52,801 nt of DNA from Ignavibacteria bacterium (lineage in GTDB: Bacteria; Bacteroidota; Ignavibacteria; Kapaibacteriales; UBA4661). Made by a program: the position numbers and the translations under genes. This document shows positions 45,410-52,801 of the stretch, piece by piece. The stretch's first letter is position 1. Each line of letters opens with the position of its first letter. The stretch spans positions 1-52,801 of the forward strand of contig JAAFHM010000001.1 in the NCBI GenBank assembly GCA_013298375.1, in the 5' to 3' direction. The notes beneath the pieces are model-generated. The model saw only the letters and a program-made list of their open reading frames with translations. It ran no database searches and had not been told where the DNA came from.

Positions 45410-48400
45410 TTAAATCGTTCCGCGTTGTAAAATCGGTATTTCGACAAAAAACGTCGTACCATTGCCGACTTCAGTCTCGAACCAGACTTCCCCACGCATG
45501 ATTTCAATAAGTTTATTGACGATGGATAAACCCAGCCCCACGCCTTGAATTGTGCTGGATTCCGTTTTTTCCGAGCGATAAAAAAGGTCGAAAACGTAGG
45601 GCATATCCTCATCGGCGATACCCATTCCTGCATCTTTCACGCTCCAAACTACCGTGTCTGTTTTCTGCTTGAATGTCACTTCGACGGTTGTTTTGGGTGG
45701 CGAGAATTTGACGGCGTTGGACAGAACGTTGGACAAGACTTGCCGTAAGGATTCCTCGTCAATATTCATCACCGATGTTTCTGTTTCGGCTTCAAACGTG
45801 ATAATGTGCGCATTCTCGCCAAATTCTTGGGCTTGATTTACGTTGAAATCGCGCACCAATTCTTCGGTGCGCCTCACGACATCGGCGGGCATAAGGCGAA
45901 GTTGGCGGTTTTCGATGGTACTCATCGTGATGACCGCATCAAGGATGCTGACAAGGCGTTTGGAGCTTTCCTCGATATGTCCAAATTGCTTTTGGCGCTG
46001 GTCGCTGCTCATTTTGTCAATGTAGCGCTGCAAAATACCGCAAGAAGACTGTATGACCGTAATGGGAGTGCGAAACTCATGCGAAATTGAGGCAATAAGC
46101 CGTGCGCGAAGGGTGTTGATTTCCTGTTCCTGTACAAGTGCATTTTCGAGTGCTTCCTTTGCTTGCTTGAGTTCGATAGTGCGCTCTTGAATACGCGATT
46201 CTAACTCTTGATTCAGTGAATGAAGCTCTTCAAGCGTTTGGTCGAGAAGTTGATTCTTTTCATTGAGTTGCTGGTTTATTTCGGCAAACTGGACGTTGCG
46301 ATTTTCGACTTGGCTATTGCGGTCTTGCAATTCCATGTTTGCCAGTTCGATTTCTTGCGCTAATTCGTTCAAAATCGTGATTTGGCGCTGTACTTCTTGA
46401 GTGCGTTCGTCAACCGTTTTTTGCAAAAGACGATTTGTTTCTTCAATCGTTTTGACGCGCCATTTGTACACCGCAAAAGCCGCTGCTGCCGCCATTCCAA
46501 CCCATATCGCAATCGCCCACCAGCGCAAATACCAATACGGGAGAATCACGACCCGCAAGGCAGTACCTTCCTCATTCCAAACGCCGTCGTTATTGGCTGC
46601 TTTGACGCGCAGAATATACGTTCCACCGCTCAAATTCGTGTAGGTGACTTCCCGCCGTGTGCCGCAGTATTGCCAGTTTTCATCGAAACCTTCGAGTTTG
46701 TAAGCATAAACATTTTTTTCGGGCAATGTGAAATTGAGCGCGGTAAATTGAAACGAAATCACGTTGTCTTGCGCCGGAATTTCAATCTCATTCATAATCG
46801 AAATAGATTGCGGCAAAACAACGGGAATATCACGCTTACGAAGCCCTGTGATAATAACGGGCATCATGTAGGCATTGTTTCGGATGCTATCGGGAAAAAA
46901 CTCATTAAAGCCGCGAATACCGCCAAAATACATTCGCCCACTTGCACCTTTGTAGTATGCTCCGGTATTAAATTCATTATTCTGTAAACCATCGGCGGCA
47001 TCGAAATTATGAAACATTCGTGTCATGGATTTCTCATCGCTTTTTGCCGAAACATCAGGCGTGTAGCGTGAAAGCCCTCTATTGGTACTTAACCACAAGT
47101 TGCCGGAATTATCCTCCAAAATACCATAAATCACATTGTTCGGCAATCCGTCTTTATCGCGCAGAGCGGTAAATGTTTGCTTCTCGGCATCAAACCGATT
47201 AAGTCCACCTGCCGTCCCGAACCACATTCTGCCCGTGCGGTCTTGGTAAACACTCCGAACGATATTATTGCTCAGGCTCCCTGCATTGGCAGCGCTGTGT
47301 TTGTAGGTGGTAAACTCTTGTGTCAGAGGTTTTAAGCGGGATATACCGCCGCCATTGGTGGCTATCCAAATATCGCCTTTGCTGTCTTTGTAAAGACCGA
47401 AAATGTAATTATGCGCCAGCGAATTTTCATTGTTCTGCTCGTGGGTGTAATGAGCAATAAATTTGCCCGACGCAGGGTTGAAGCGATAAATGCCTGCACC
47501 CATCGTGCCAAGCCAGAGCATTCCCTCATTGTCCGTGACAATAGCGTGAGAGAAGCTGTTTGTATCGGGTATGCCCGGATTGGTATTTGGTGGATTAAAC
47601 GTCGTGAATCGCCCGTCAGTGGGATTAAAGCGCACGAGACCTTTGCCTGTGGCTAACCACAATATTCCCTTGGTGTCTTCGTGTATCGCACGAATCGTAT
47701 TGAGCGGATTGCTGCCATCAGCCTTTGTGCCGGGAAAATACTGAACAAACTCGCCTGTGGTGCGATTGGCGAGTTTATTGAGTCCGTTACTCGTTCCAAC
47801 CCAGAGCGTCCCTTTGCGGTCTTCGAGGAAGGAATAGACAAAATGATTGCTTATCGGAGCCGGGTTGTGGGTGTTGCGCTGATAGGTCGTAAATTTTGCC
47901 AATGCAGGGTCGTATTTATTGACACCGCTCCCGTAGCTCCCAGCCCAAATAACGCCGGAACGGTCTTCGTAGAGAGAAATAATAAAATTATTACTCAGCG
48001 ATGCGCTTCGTGTGTCCTCAGCTTTATGGGCGGTAAACGTTTGCGTCAAAGGGTCAAAATGTAACAATCCGCCGCCGTATGTCCCCAACCACAGTTTGCC
48101 TTGTCTATCCTCGCAGAGCGCTCGTATGCTATTGACGCTGAAAACTTGCATCGCGGGCGATGTCTGGCGTAGCGTTGTGAAGGTTTGCGATTCTCTCTCC
48201 AGAACACTTAGACCGTTTTCCGTCCCAATCCATAGTCGGCTTGTGGCTTTGCCGAGAAGCAGAGAATAGACTTTGGGGTGCGCAAGCTCTTTGCTGAAGA
48301 GCAGTGCTTTGCCAGTGCTGGTGGAAAATTTGATAAGCCCTTCGGCAGTGCCTATCCATAACACATTTTCTTTCTCTGCTGCAATCGCATACATATCATT

Positions 48401-48970
48401 GGCAAGCGGCGATGCGCCGAGATTCTTGAAGGCAACAAATGTGCGTCTGGTGCGGTCAAATTTTCCTAAACCGTCATTCGTTGCCAGCCAAAGCGCACCA
48501 CTCTCGTCTTCCGTGATTGCACGAACCTCTGCCCCTACGGTCTTTTCCGAAGAAGTGTTATCATTTGTACCATTACCAAAATTGGTGAATTTTTCGGTCA
48601 TATAATCAAACATACTCAGACCGCCGCTTTTGGTACCAACCCACAGCATTCCGTTTTTATCCTCGTAAAGTGCTTGCGCATGGCTGTCGGCAATGCTTCC
48701 GGCGAGTGTTGTATTCCGAAAAATGGTAAAGGTATAGCCATCAAAACGGTTTAATCCATCTTGCGTTGCAATCCACAAAAAGCCCCGTTTATCCTGCAAA
48801 ATACGGAATGCATTGCTTTGAGATAAACCTTCTTCGACAGAATAATGAGAGAAATTCACAATCGGTTGAGCTGGAAGCGAGAGATTGCCAGCAAAAAATA
48901 CCATCAAAACCAAACACAGCACTAGGGCGGAATAACGCAAGAGAGCGGAGGTTTGTTGTGCTATTGGCAT
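45410..48970 (-). CDS. Double-propeller (Reg_prop/Y_Y_Y) membrane histidine kinase
   Basis: A 1186-residue sensor kinase. After a signal peptide or anchor (1-~35), about 14 repeats of the LWxGTxxGLxxFD type make two seven-bladed Reg_prop propellers (~45-690). A Y_Y_Y domain follows (YAYKLEGFDENW, AANNDGVW), then one membrane helix, a long coiled coil, a HisKA domain (SISHEFRTPITV) and an ATPase domain (LSNVLSNAVKFSP, GVGLGLSIVNKLIEIM). Relatives in Bacteroides polysaccharide loci add a receiver and AraC-type regulator; this one stops after the kinase. ATG 48970 precedes the hydrophobic start; an open frame to 49096 exists. It is the promoter-proximal gene of the six-gene cluster. Confidence 0.92.
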   Translation of the reverse strand: MPIAQQTSALLRYSALVLCLVLMVFFAGNLSLPAQPIVNFSHYSVEEGLSQSNAFRILQDKRGFLWIATQDGLNRFDGYTFTIFRNTTLAGSIADSHAQALYEDKNGMLWVGTKSGGLSMFDYMTEKFTNFGNGTNDNTSSEKTVGAEVRAITEDESGALWLATNDGLGKFDRTRRTFVAFKNLGASPLANDMYAIAAEKENVLWIGTAEGLIKFSTSTGKALLFSKELAHPKVYSLLLGKATSRLWIGTENGLSVLERESQTFTTLRQTSPAMQVFSVNSIRALCEDRQGKLWLGTYGGGLLHFDPLTQTFTAHKAEDTRSASLSNNFIISLYEDRSGVIWAGSYGSGVNKYDPALAKFTTYQRNTHNPAPISNHFVYSFLEDRKGTLWVGTSNGLNKLANRTTGEFVQYFPGTKADGSNPLNTIRAIHEDTKGILWLATGKGLVRFNPTDGRFTTFNPPNTNPGIPDTNSFSHAIVTDNEGMLWLGTMGAGIYRFNPASGKFIAHYTHEQNNENSLAHNYIFGLYKDSKGDIWIATNGGGISRLKPLTQEFTTYKHSAANAGSLSNNIVRSVYQDRTGRMWFGTAGGLNRFDAEKQTFTALRDKDGLPNNVIYGILEDNSGNLWLSTNRGLSRYTPDVSAKSDEKSMTRMFHNFDAADGLQNNEFNTGAYYKGASGRMYFGGIRGFNEFFPDSIRNNAYMMPVIITGLRKRDIPVVLPQSISIMNEIEIPAQDNVISFQFTALNFTLPEKNVYAYKLEGFDENWQYCGTRREVTYTNLSGGTYILRVKAANNDGVWNEEGTALRVVILPYWYLRWWAIAIWVGMAAAAAFAVYKWRVKTIEETNRLLQKTVDERTQEVQRQITILNELAQEIELANMELQDRNSQVENRNVQFAEINQQLNEKNQLLDQTLEELHSLNQELESRIQERTIELKQAKEALENALVQEQEINTLRARLIASISHEFRTPITVIQSSCGILQRYIDKMSSDQRQKQFGHIEESSKRLVSILDAVITMSTIENRQLRLMPADVVRRTEELVRDFNVNQAQEFGENAHIITFEAETETSVMNIDEESLRQVLSNVLSNAVKFSPPKTTVEVTFKQKTDTVVWSVKDAGMGIADEDMPYVFDLFYRSEKTESSTIQGVGLGLSIVNKLIEIMRGEVWFETEVGNGTTFFVEIPILQRGTI

Positions 48971-49275
48971 GAGTAAAAATGATTGCACAAGAGCGCACGG
49001 TCTGGCTTCGGTAGCATAGACAGTTTTGTCTGTGTCCCAACTATCACTGTCCATGTGCTGAACTGGTATAATTCCCATAGTTTGACTATCCCTCATAAAA
49101 ATACATTCTTGGTTGGGGCATTACGAATAATGACCGTCACAAATTGGAGTACATCACCACAAATATAGCAACATCTTTTGTTCTATCTGCCTTTTCTCTG
49201 CGAAAATAATGCCACAATCCTGCTTTTTTCGTAGTTTTGTTTTTGTTTCTTCACCATTTGAAAAGGACAGGTGCG
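48971..49275. other. Divergent promoter region between the propeller kinase and the crtI-like gene
   Basis: About 305 bases without a gene between divergent starts. TATATTTG on the minus strand (49160-49167) and TAGTTTTG on the plus strand (49232-49239) fit the TAnnTTTG -7 consensus of Bacteroidota promoters, but no clear -33 box is found for either. No other structure stands out. Confidence 0.35.
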
Positions 49276-50766
49276 ATGCAGCGAAAAGTTATTGTCGTGG
49301 GTGGTGGTCTGGCGGGCTTGAGCGGCGCAGTGCGGCTTGCGCGAATGGGTTTTCGGGTGCAGCTTTTTGAAAAAAATGAGCGCACGGGTGGAAAAATGAA
49401 TGCACTCGCCTTACGCGGCGAAAAGGGCGAATACCGCTTTGGCACGGGTCCTTCGCTACTAACAATGCCCTTTGTCTTTGACGAACTCTTTGACTTTGCT
49501 GGCGTAGAGCGCTCTTCGGTGCTTGATTTTGTTCCTGTGGAGCCGATTTGCCGCTATTTTTATCCCGACGGCACACGGCTCAACACCTACGCTGACAAAA
49601 CGCGCATGATGCATGAACTTCACGCCGTCATTTCACCGCAAGAAGCGAGGAATTACGAGGCTTTTCTGGATTACACCAAACAAATTTACGACCTGACGGC
49701 AGAGATTTTTCTTTTCACACCCTTCCAAGAACTCCGTAAACTCCTGCATCTACGGCATATTCCGACGCTTTTGCGCTTACCGCGCATTGACCCCATGCGC
49801 AGCGTTCATGCCGCCGTAAGCGCGTATTTCCGCGACCCGCGCCTTATCCAACTTTTTGACCGCTACCCCACCTACAACGGTTCCAATCCCTTTGAAGCGC
49901 CCGCAACCCTGAATATTATTCCTTGGGTGGAATATGGCTTTGGTGGTTTCTATGTTCGTGGCGGGATGTACCGTTTGGCAGAAGAAATAACGCGGCTTGC
50001 AGAGCAGTTGGGTGTAGAAATCAAGGCAGGATGCGCGGTGGAGAAAATTCTTCACGACGGTAAGCGTGTGCGCGGTGTGCAGGTGGATGGCGAAAAATTC
50101 GATGCTGACTATGTTCTCTGTAATGCCGATGTTGTCGAGGCTCACAATACGCTTATTGACGGCTTTGCTTCGCGGCAAAAGCGTCTCAATAGCTTAGAAC
50201 CGTCGCTTTCGGGAATGGTTATGTATTGGGGGATGAAGCGCACATTTCCTGAGCTTCAGCATCACAATATTATTTTTTCGAGCGATTACAAGCGAGAATT
50301 TGACCAGATTTTCACTCAAAAGGTAGCGCCGGACGAACCGACGGTGTATATTTCCATCAGTTCCAAAACCGATGCGGCACACGCGCCAGAAGGTGGCGAA
50401 AATTGGTTTGTTCTGCTCAATATGCCCTATCTCAACGGGCAGAACTGGCAACGCGAGAAAGACCGCATGAAATCGTCGGTGTTGAAGCGTCTTGCTGCTG
50501 TTGGTATTGATGCCGAAAGTGCCATAGACTGCGAACACACCCACACACCGCAAGACCTCTACGATCTTTACCGCAGCAACAAAGGCAGCATCTACGGTAT
50601 TTCCTCGAATACGCAAATGGCAGCGTTTATGCGCCCTGCGAACCGTAGCCGGGATTTACGAGGGTTGTATTTTTGTGGTGGTTCATCGCATCCGGGGGGC
50701 GGAGTACCGCTTGTGGTCTTATCGGGAAAAATGGCTGCGGAGTTGATTCAGGAGGATGCGCAATGA
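49276..50766 (+). CDS. CrtI-type carotenoid desaturase/isomerase family FAD enzyme
   Basis: A 496-residue FAD-dependent enzyme of the phytoene desaturase family. The N-terminal dinucleotide fold is VIVVGGGLAGLSGAVRLARMG with E-K-N at the second strand and TGGKMN. The C-terminus has the signature LRGLYFCGGSSHPGGGVPLVVLSGK, which completes the FAD site. It may desaturate phytoene or hydroxyneurosporene (CrtI or CrtD type); the exact step cannot be told. No crtB or crtE is encoded in the window. ATG 49276 is chosen; an upstream TTG adds 13 residues. Confidence 0.9.
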   Translation: MQRKVIVVGGGLAGLSGAVRLARMGFRVQLFEKNERTGGKMNALALRGEKGEYRFGTGPSLLTMPFVFDELFDFAGVERSSVLDFVPVEPICRYFYPDGTRLNTYADKTRMMHELHAVISPQEARNYEAFLDYTKQIYDLTAEIFLFTPFQELRKLLHLRHIPTLLRLPRIDPMRSVHAAVSAYFRDPRLIQLFDRYPTYNGSNPFEAPATLNIIPWVEYGFGGFYVRGGMYRLAEEITRLAEQLGVEIKAGCAVEKILHDGKRVRGVQVDGEKFDADYVLCNADVVEAHNTLIDGFASRQKRLNSLEPSLSGMVMYWGMKRTFPELQHHNIIFSSDYKREFDQIFTQKVAPDEPTVYISISSKTDAAHAPEGGENWFVLLNMPYLNGQNWQREKDRMKSSVLKRLAAVGIDAESAIDCEHTHTPQDLYDLYRSNKGSIYGISSNTQMAAFMRPANRSRDLRGLYFCGGSSHPGGGVPLVVLSGKMAAELIQEDAQ

Positions 50767-50866
50767 AAAATAGAAATCTCTCTAAAAAACTTGCATAAAC
50801 ACGGGATTTACGCTATTTTCCGCCTCATCCGAATTTTTCTTTTACCGTATTTTCCAGAACAGCACT

Positions 50867-51199
50867 ATGAATGAAATTCCTCAAGACCAGACCATGAATA
50901 TCAATATCGAACTTGGCGAAAAAGAAGCCGAAGGTATCTACTCCAACATGGCGATAATTTCCCACTCACCGGCGGAATTTATCGTTGATTTTACGCGCAT
51001 TCTGCCCGGTGTGCCGAAAGCCCGCGTCCATGCTCGTATCGTGATGACACCACAACACGCAAAATACCTGCTCCATGCTCTGCACGACAATATCACCCGC
51101 TACGAAGCGCAGTACGGCGAAATCAATATCGAACACCAGATGAATCCTGCTGGCGGGACGTTTCCTGTTGGCGGCAATTCGGGAGCGCAATTTCACTAA
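50867..51199 (+). CDS. DUF3467 family protein
   Basis: A 110-residue cytoplasmic protein of the DUF3467 family, shown by GIYSNMAIISHSPAEFIVDFTRILPG and VMTPQHAKYLLHALHDNI. The family is widespread in bacteria and of unknown function. The C-terminal 15 residues are Gly-rich. ATG 50867 is used; an in-frame ATG nine codons later (50894) is also possible. It follows the desaturase by 100 bases. Confidence 0.88.
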   Translation: MNEIPQDQTMNINIELGEKEAEGIYSNMAIISHSPAEFIVDFTRILPGVPKARVHARIVMTPQHAKYLLHALHDNITRYEAQYGEINIEHQMNPAGGTFPVGGNSGAQFH

Positions 51200-51225
51200 A
51201 GTATCATTTATCGCTTCAATAAACC

Positions 51226-51474
51226 TTGAGTTCAATATCCATCCATCTACCAGATTCCTTACTTTTCGGCTTGCAACAGGTTTCTGCTGCCGAAGGTATC
51301 GAAATTGAGCAGTTTATTACTTCTGCTATTGCCGAAAAATTATCGGTGTTTTTGTCGGAAACATATTTGCAAGACCGTGCAGCACGAGGCAGTAGAGAAA
51401 AATTTCTTGCAGTGCTGGACAAAGTACCAAACGTTGATCCCGAAAAACACGATAGGATATCAATCTCTGCCTAG
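51226..51474 (+). CDS. Small ribbon-helix-helix-type protein (antitoxin-like)
   Basis: An 82-residue protein whose first half, SISIHLPDSLLFGLQQVSAAEGIEIEQFITSAIAEKLS, fits a ribbon-helix-helix fold as in HicB-tail or CopG-type antitoxins. No ATG is available: the frame starts at TTG 51226, shortly after a stop. A toxin gene is not seen beside it; the next gene is the GH57 enzyme. It could therefore be an orphan antitoxin or a small regulator. Confidence 0.6.
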   Translation: MSSISIHLPDSLLFGLQQVSAAEGIEIEQFITSAIAEKLSVFLSETYLQDRAARGSREKFLAVLDKVPNVDPEKHDRISISA

Positions 51475-51587
51475 GAAATCTCGTGCTTCATCACCGATAA
51501 CCTGTATCACAGCGTCATTGAGTTGTTGGTTGTCGTTCTCATGTTGTCATTCGTAGTTCTCAATTTTCAATTCGTAATTTTCTTTTC

Positions 51588-51593
51588 AGGAGG
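51588..51593 (+). promoter_or_regulatory. Consensus Shine-Dalgarno setting a GTG start
   Basis: AGGAGG stands 5 bases before GTG 51599 and fixes the start of the GH57 gene; no nearby ATG is in frame. Confidence 0.85.
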
Positions 51594-51598
51594 TTTTT

Positions 51599-52801
51599 GT
51601 GCATAACGGAAACGTTGTTCTTACCTTGCATACGCACTTGCCGTGGGTGCTTCATCACGGTGCTTGGCCCCACGGTTCGGATTGGCTTTGCGAGGCGGTG
51701 GCGGAGTGTTACATTCCGCTTCTCAATATTTTGAACGAACTCGTTGAAGAAGGCTCTACTTCTAAGATGACGTTTGATATTTCGCCAGTTCTGTGTGAGC
51801 AGATGGAGCATCCCGATTTCGAGGCAATTTTTGTTCAATATTGCCAAGACAAGATTTTGGGCGCTCAGGCGGACTACGAGTATTTCATTCACAGTGAACA
51901 CGAACAGTTTTTTGCGCCAATGGCAAAATTCTGGGAGTCGTGGTATGCCGAAAAGCGCGAACAATACTTGCACCGCTACAATAAATCCGTTATTGGCGGC
52001 TTCAAAAAGCTGCAAGATGCCGGAGTGATTGAGGTGATGACCTGCGGTGCAACGCACGGTTATTTCGCGCTTTTGGGCATGGACAAAAGTATTCGCCTGC
52101 AGATGAAAGCGGCAAAAGAAAACTATATCAAATATTTCGGCAGAGCGCCACGCGGAACGTGGTTGCCGGAATGCGCATACCGTCCGGGCTTTGATTGGCG
52201 CACCTATTTGAAATCGCCGCACCATCAGAATCCAACCTACCGCTACGGTGTAGAAAACTACGTCAAAGAGCAGGGCATTGATTACTTTGTTGTGGATGAG
52301 CAGTTGCCCAAAGGCGGCATTCCGCTTGGTGTGTTGATTGACCAAGATGGCGACAAACAGCGTATGCTTTCGGTCTATTCGCCGGAATACACGCAGTTCC
52401 CTTGGAATTTCGATAAATCGCCGATGAGCCTCTACAACGTCAGTTCGCATGGCGATTTAGACAACCAAAAAACGGCAGTTGCTTTTGCGCGACACCAAAA
52501 TATTGCCATGCAGGTTTGGAGCGCTGAAGCGGGCTACCCGGGCGACCCCGATTATCTGGATTTTCACAAAAAGAAAATGCCGTCCGGCTTGCGTTACTGG
52601 CGCGTAACTGACACCAAAGCCGATATGCAGTACAAGCAGCCCTACAACCCTGATTGGATTCTGGGCAAAATCGGTAATCAAGTTCATCACTTTGCCTATT
52701 GCATCGAAGGCGCACTTTCACACTATAAGCAGCAAACGGGCAAAGAAGGAACGCTCTGTCTGCCCTTTGATACGGAGCTTTTTGGACACTGGTGGTTCGA
52801 G
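51599..52801 (+). CDS. GH57 1,4-alpha-glucan branching enzyme (N-terminal 401 codons, cut by window edge)
   Basis: The frame is open from GTG 51599 to the right edge. The product starts NVVLTLHTHLPWVLHHG, the GH57 HxHxP-type opening, and continues through SPVLCEQM and TCGATHGYFALL. The predicted nucleophile is E191 in WLPECAYRPG, and the acid/base is D391 in PFDTELFGHWWFE, right at the edge. These features match GH57 branching enzymes, which make alpha-1,6 branches in glycogen-like glucans; relatives are ~520-560 residues, so about a quarter is missing. The strong Shine-Dalgarno supports the GTG. No glgA, glgC or glgP is in the window. Confidence 0.93.
   Translation, partial: MHNGNVVLTLHTHLPWVLHHGAWPHGSDWLCEAVAECYIPLLNILNELVEEGSTSKMTFDISPVLCEQMEHPDFEAIFVQYCQDKILGAQADYEYFIHSEHEQFFAPMAKFWESWYAEKREQYLHRYNKSVIGGFKKLQDAGVIEVMTCGATHGYFALLGMDKSIRLQMKAAKENYIKYFGRAPRGTWLPECAYRPGFDWRTYLKSPHHQNPTYRYGVENYVKEQGIDYFVVDEQLPKGGIPLGVLIDQDGDKQRMLSVYSPEYTQFPWNFDKSPMSLYNVSSHGDLDNQKTAVAFARHQNIAMQVWSAEAGYPGDPDYLDFHKKKMPSGLRYWRVTDTKADMQYKQPYNPDWILGKIGNQVHHFAYCIEGALSHYKQQTGKEGTLCLPFDTELFGHWWFE

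Noticed and set aside
51560..52450. Minus-strand open frame of 296 codons over the GH57 gene
   Set aside because: The plus strand carries GH57 motifs and a consensus Shine-Dalgarno; the minus-strand product shows no family features.
1..52801. CRISPR array, tRNA/rRNA genes, prophage or insertion sequence
   Set aside because: No regular spaced repeats, no tRNA-like GGTTCGA arm in a gap, and no transposase, integrase or phage structural gene was found by reading.

Overview
The window looks like chromosomal DNA of a Gram-negative member of the Bacteroidota/Chlorobi/Ignavibacteria/Kapabacteria branch of the FCB group. The reasons are an LpxC-FabZ fusion, four secreted proteins ending in a type IX secretion (T9SS) type A sorting domain, a Bacteroidetes-type N-acylornithine carbamoyltransferase, propeller-type (Reg_prop/Y_Y_Y) histidine kinase architecture, weak or absent Shine-Dalgarno sequences at many genes, and a few TAnnTTTG boxes like Bacteroidota -7 elements. 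Genus cannot be decided from the sequence. No tRNA, rRNA, CRISPR array, transposase, integrase or phage gene was seen.

Layout. 1-10 kb: end of a T9SS-secreted protein, then murF, lpxD and lpxC-fabZ (cell wall and lipid A), a secreted TldD/PmbA-like protein and a secreted subtilisin-like protease. 10-17.4 kb: DUF1697 protein, MoxR-like AAA+ ATPase, a small possible antitoxin plus PIN-domain toxin, rtcB RNA ligase, and a large T9SS-secreted protein of unknown function. 17.4-19.6 kb: trpS and fmt, separated by a CACGAAT repeat. 19.6-25.9 kb, minus strand: small unknown protein, DUF5916 outer-membrane-type protein, an operon of a methyltransferase-like membrane protein, a DCC-family protein and a DinB-family protein, then a TPR lipoprotein with a clear terminator. 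26-31.5 kb: inverted repeat, receiver-kinase hybrid, arginine genes (carbamoyltransferase, argB, M20 deacylase), YjbR protein and an Rrf2 regulator with three cysteines. 31.8-37.6 kb: universal stress protein, cytochrome c, PolX-like protein (minus), two metallo-beta-lactamase-fold hydrolases around an enoyl-CoA hydratase, and a small coiled-coil protein. 37.7-49.0 kb, minus strand: six consecutive genes encoding an OmpA-FecR membrane protein, two histidine kinases, a secreted peptidoglycan-recognition amidase, a TlpA-like thioredoxin lipoprotein and a double-propeller histidine kinase. 49.3-52.8 kb: CrtI-type desaturase, DUF3467 protein, ribbon-helix-helix protein, and the first 401 codons of a GH57 alpha-glucan branching enzyme running off the right edge.

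Working together: murF/lpxD/lpxC-fabZ serve envelope synthesis. The arginine genes make citrulline through acylated intermediates, and the residue at the published specificity position (Val94) points to succinyl rather than acetyl ornithine. The 37.7-49 kb cluster is the best candidate here for an uncharacterised system: peptidoglycan-binding and peptidoglycan-cleaving proteins encoded together with three membrane or soluble kinases that have no DNA-binding output. That reading is inference from gene order and domains only.
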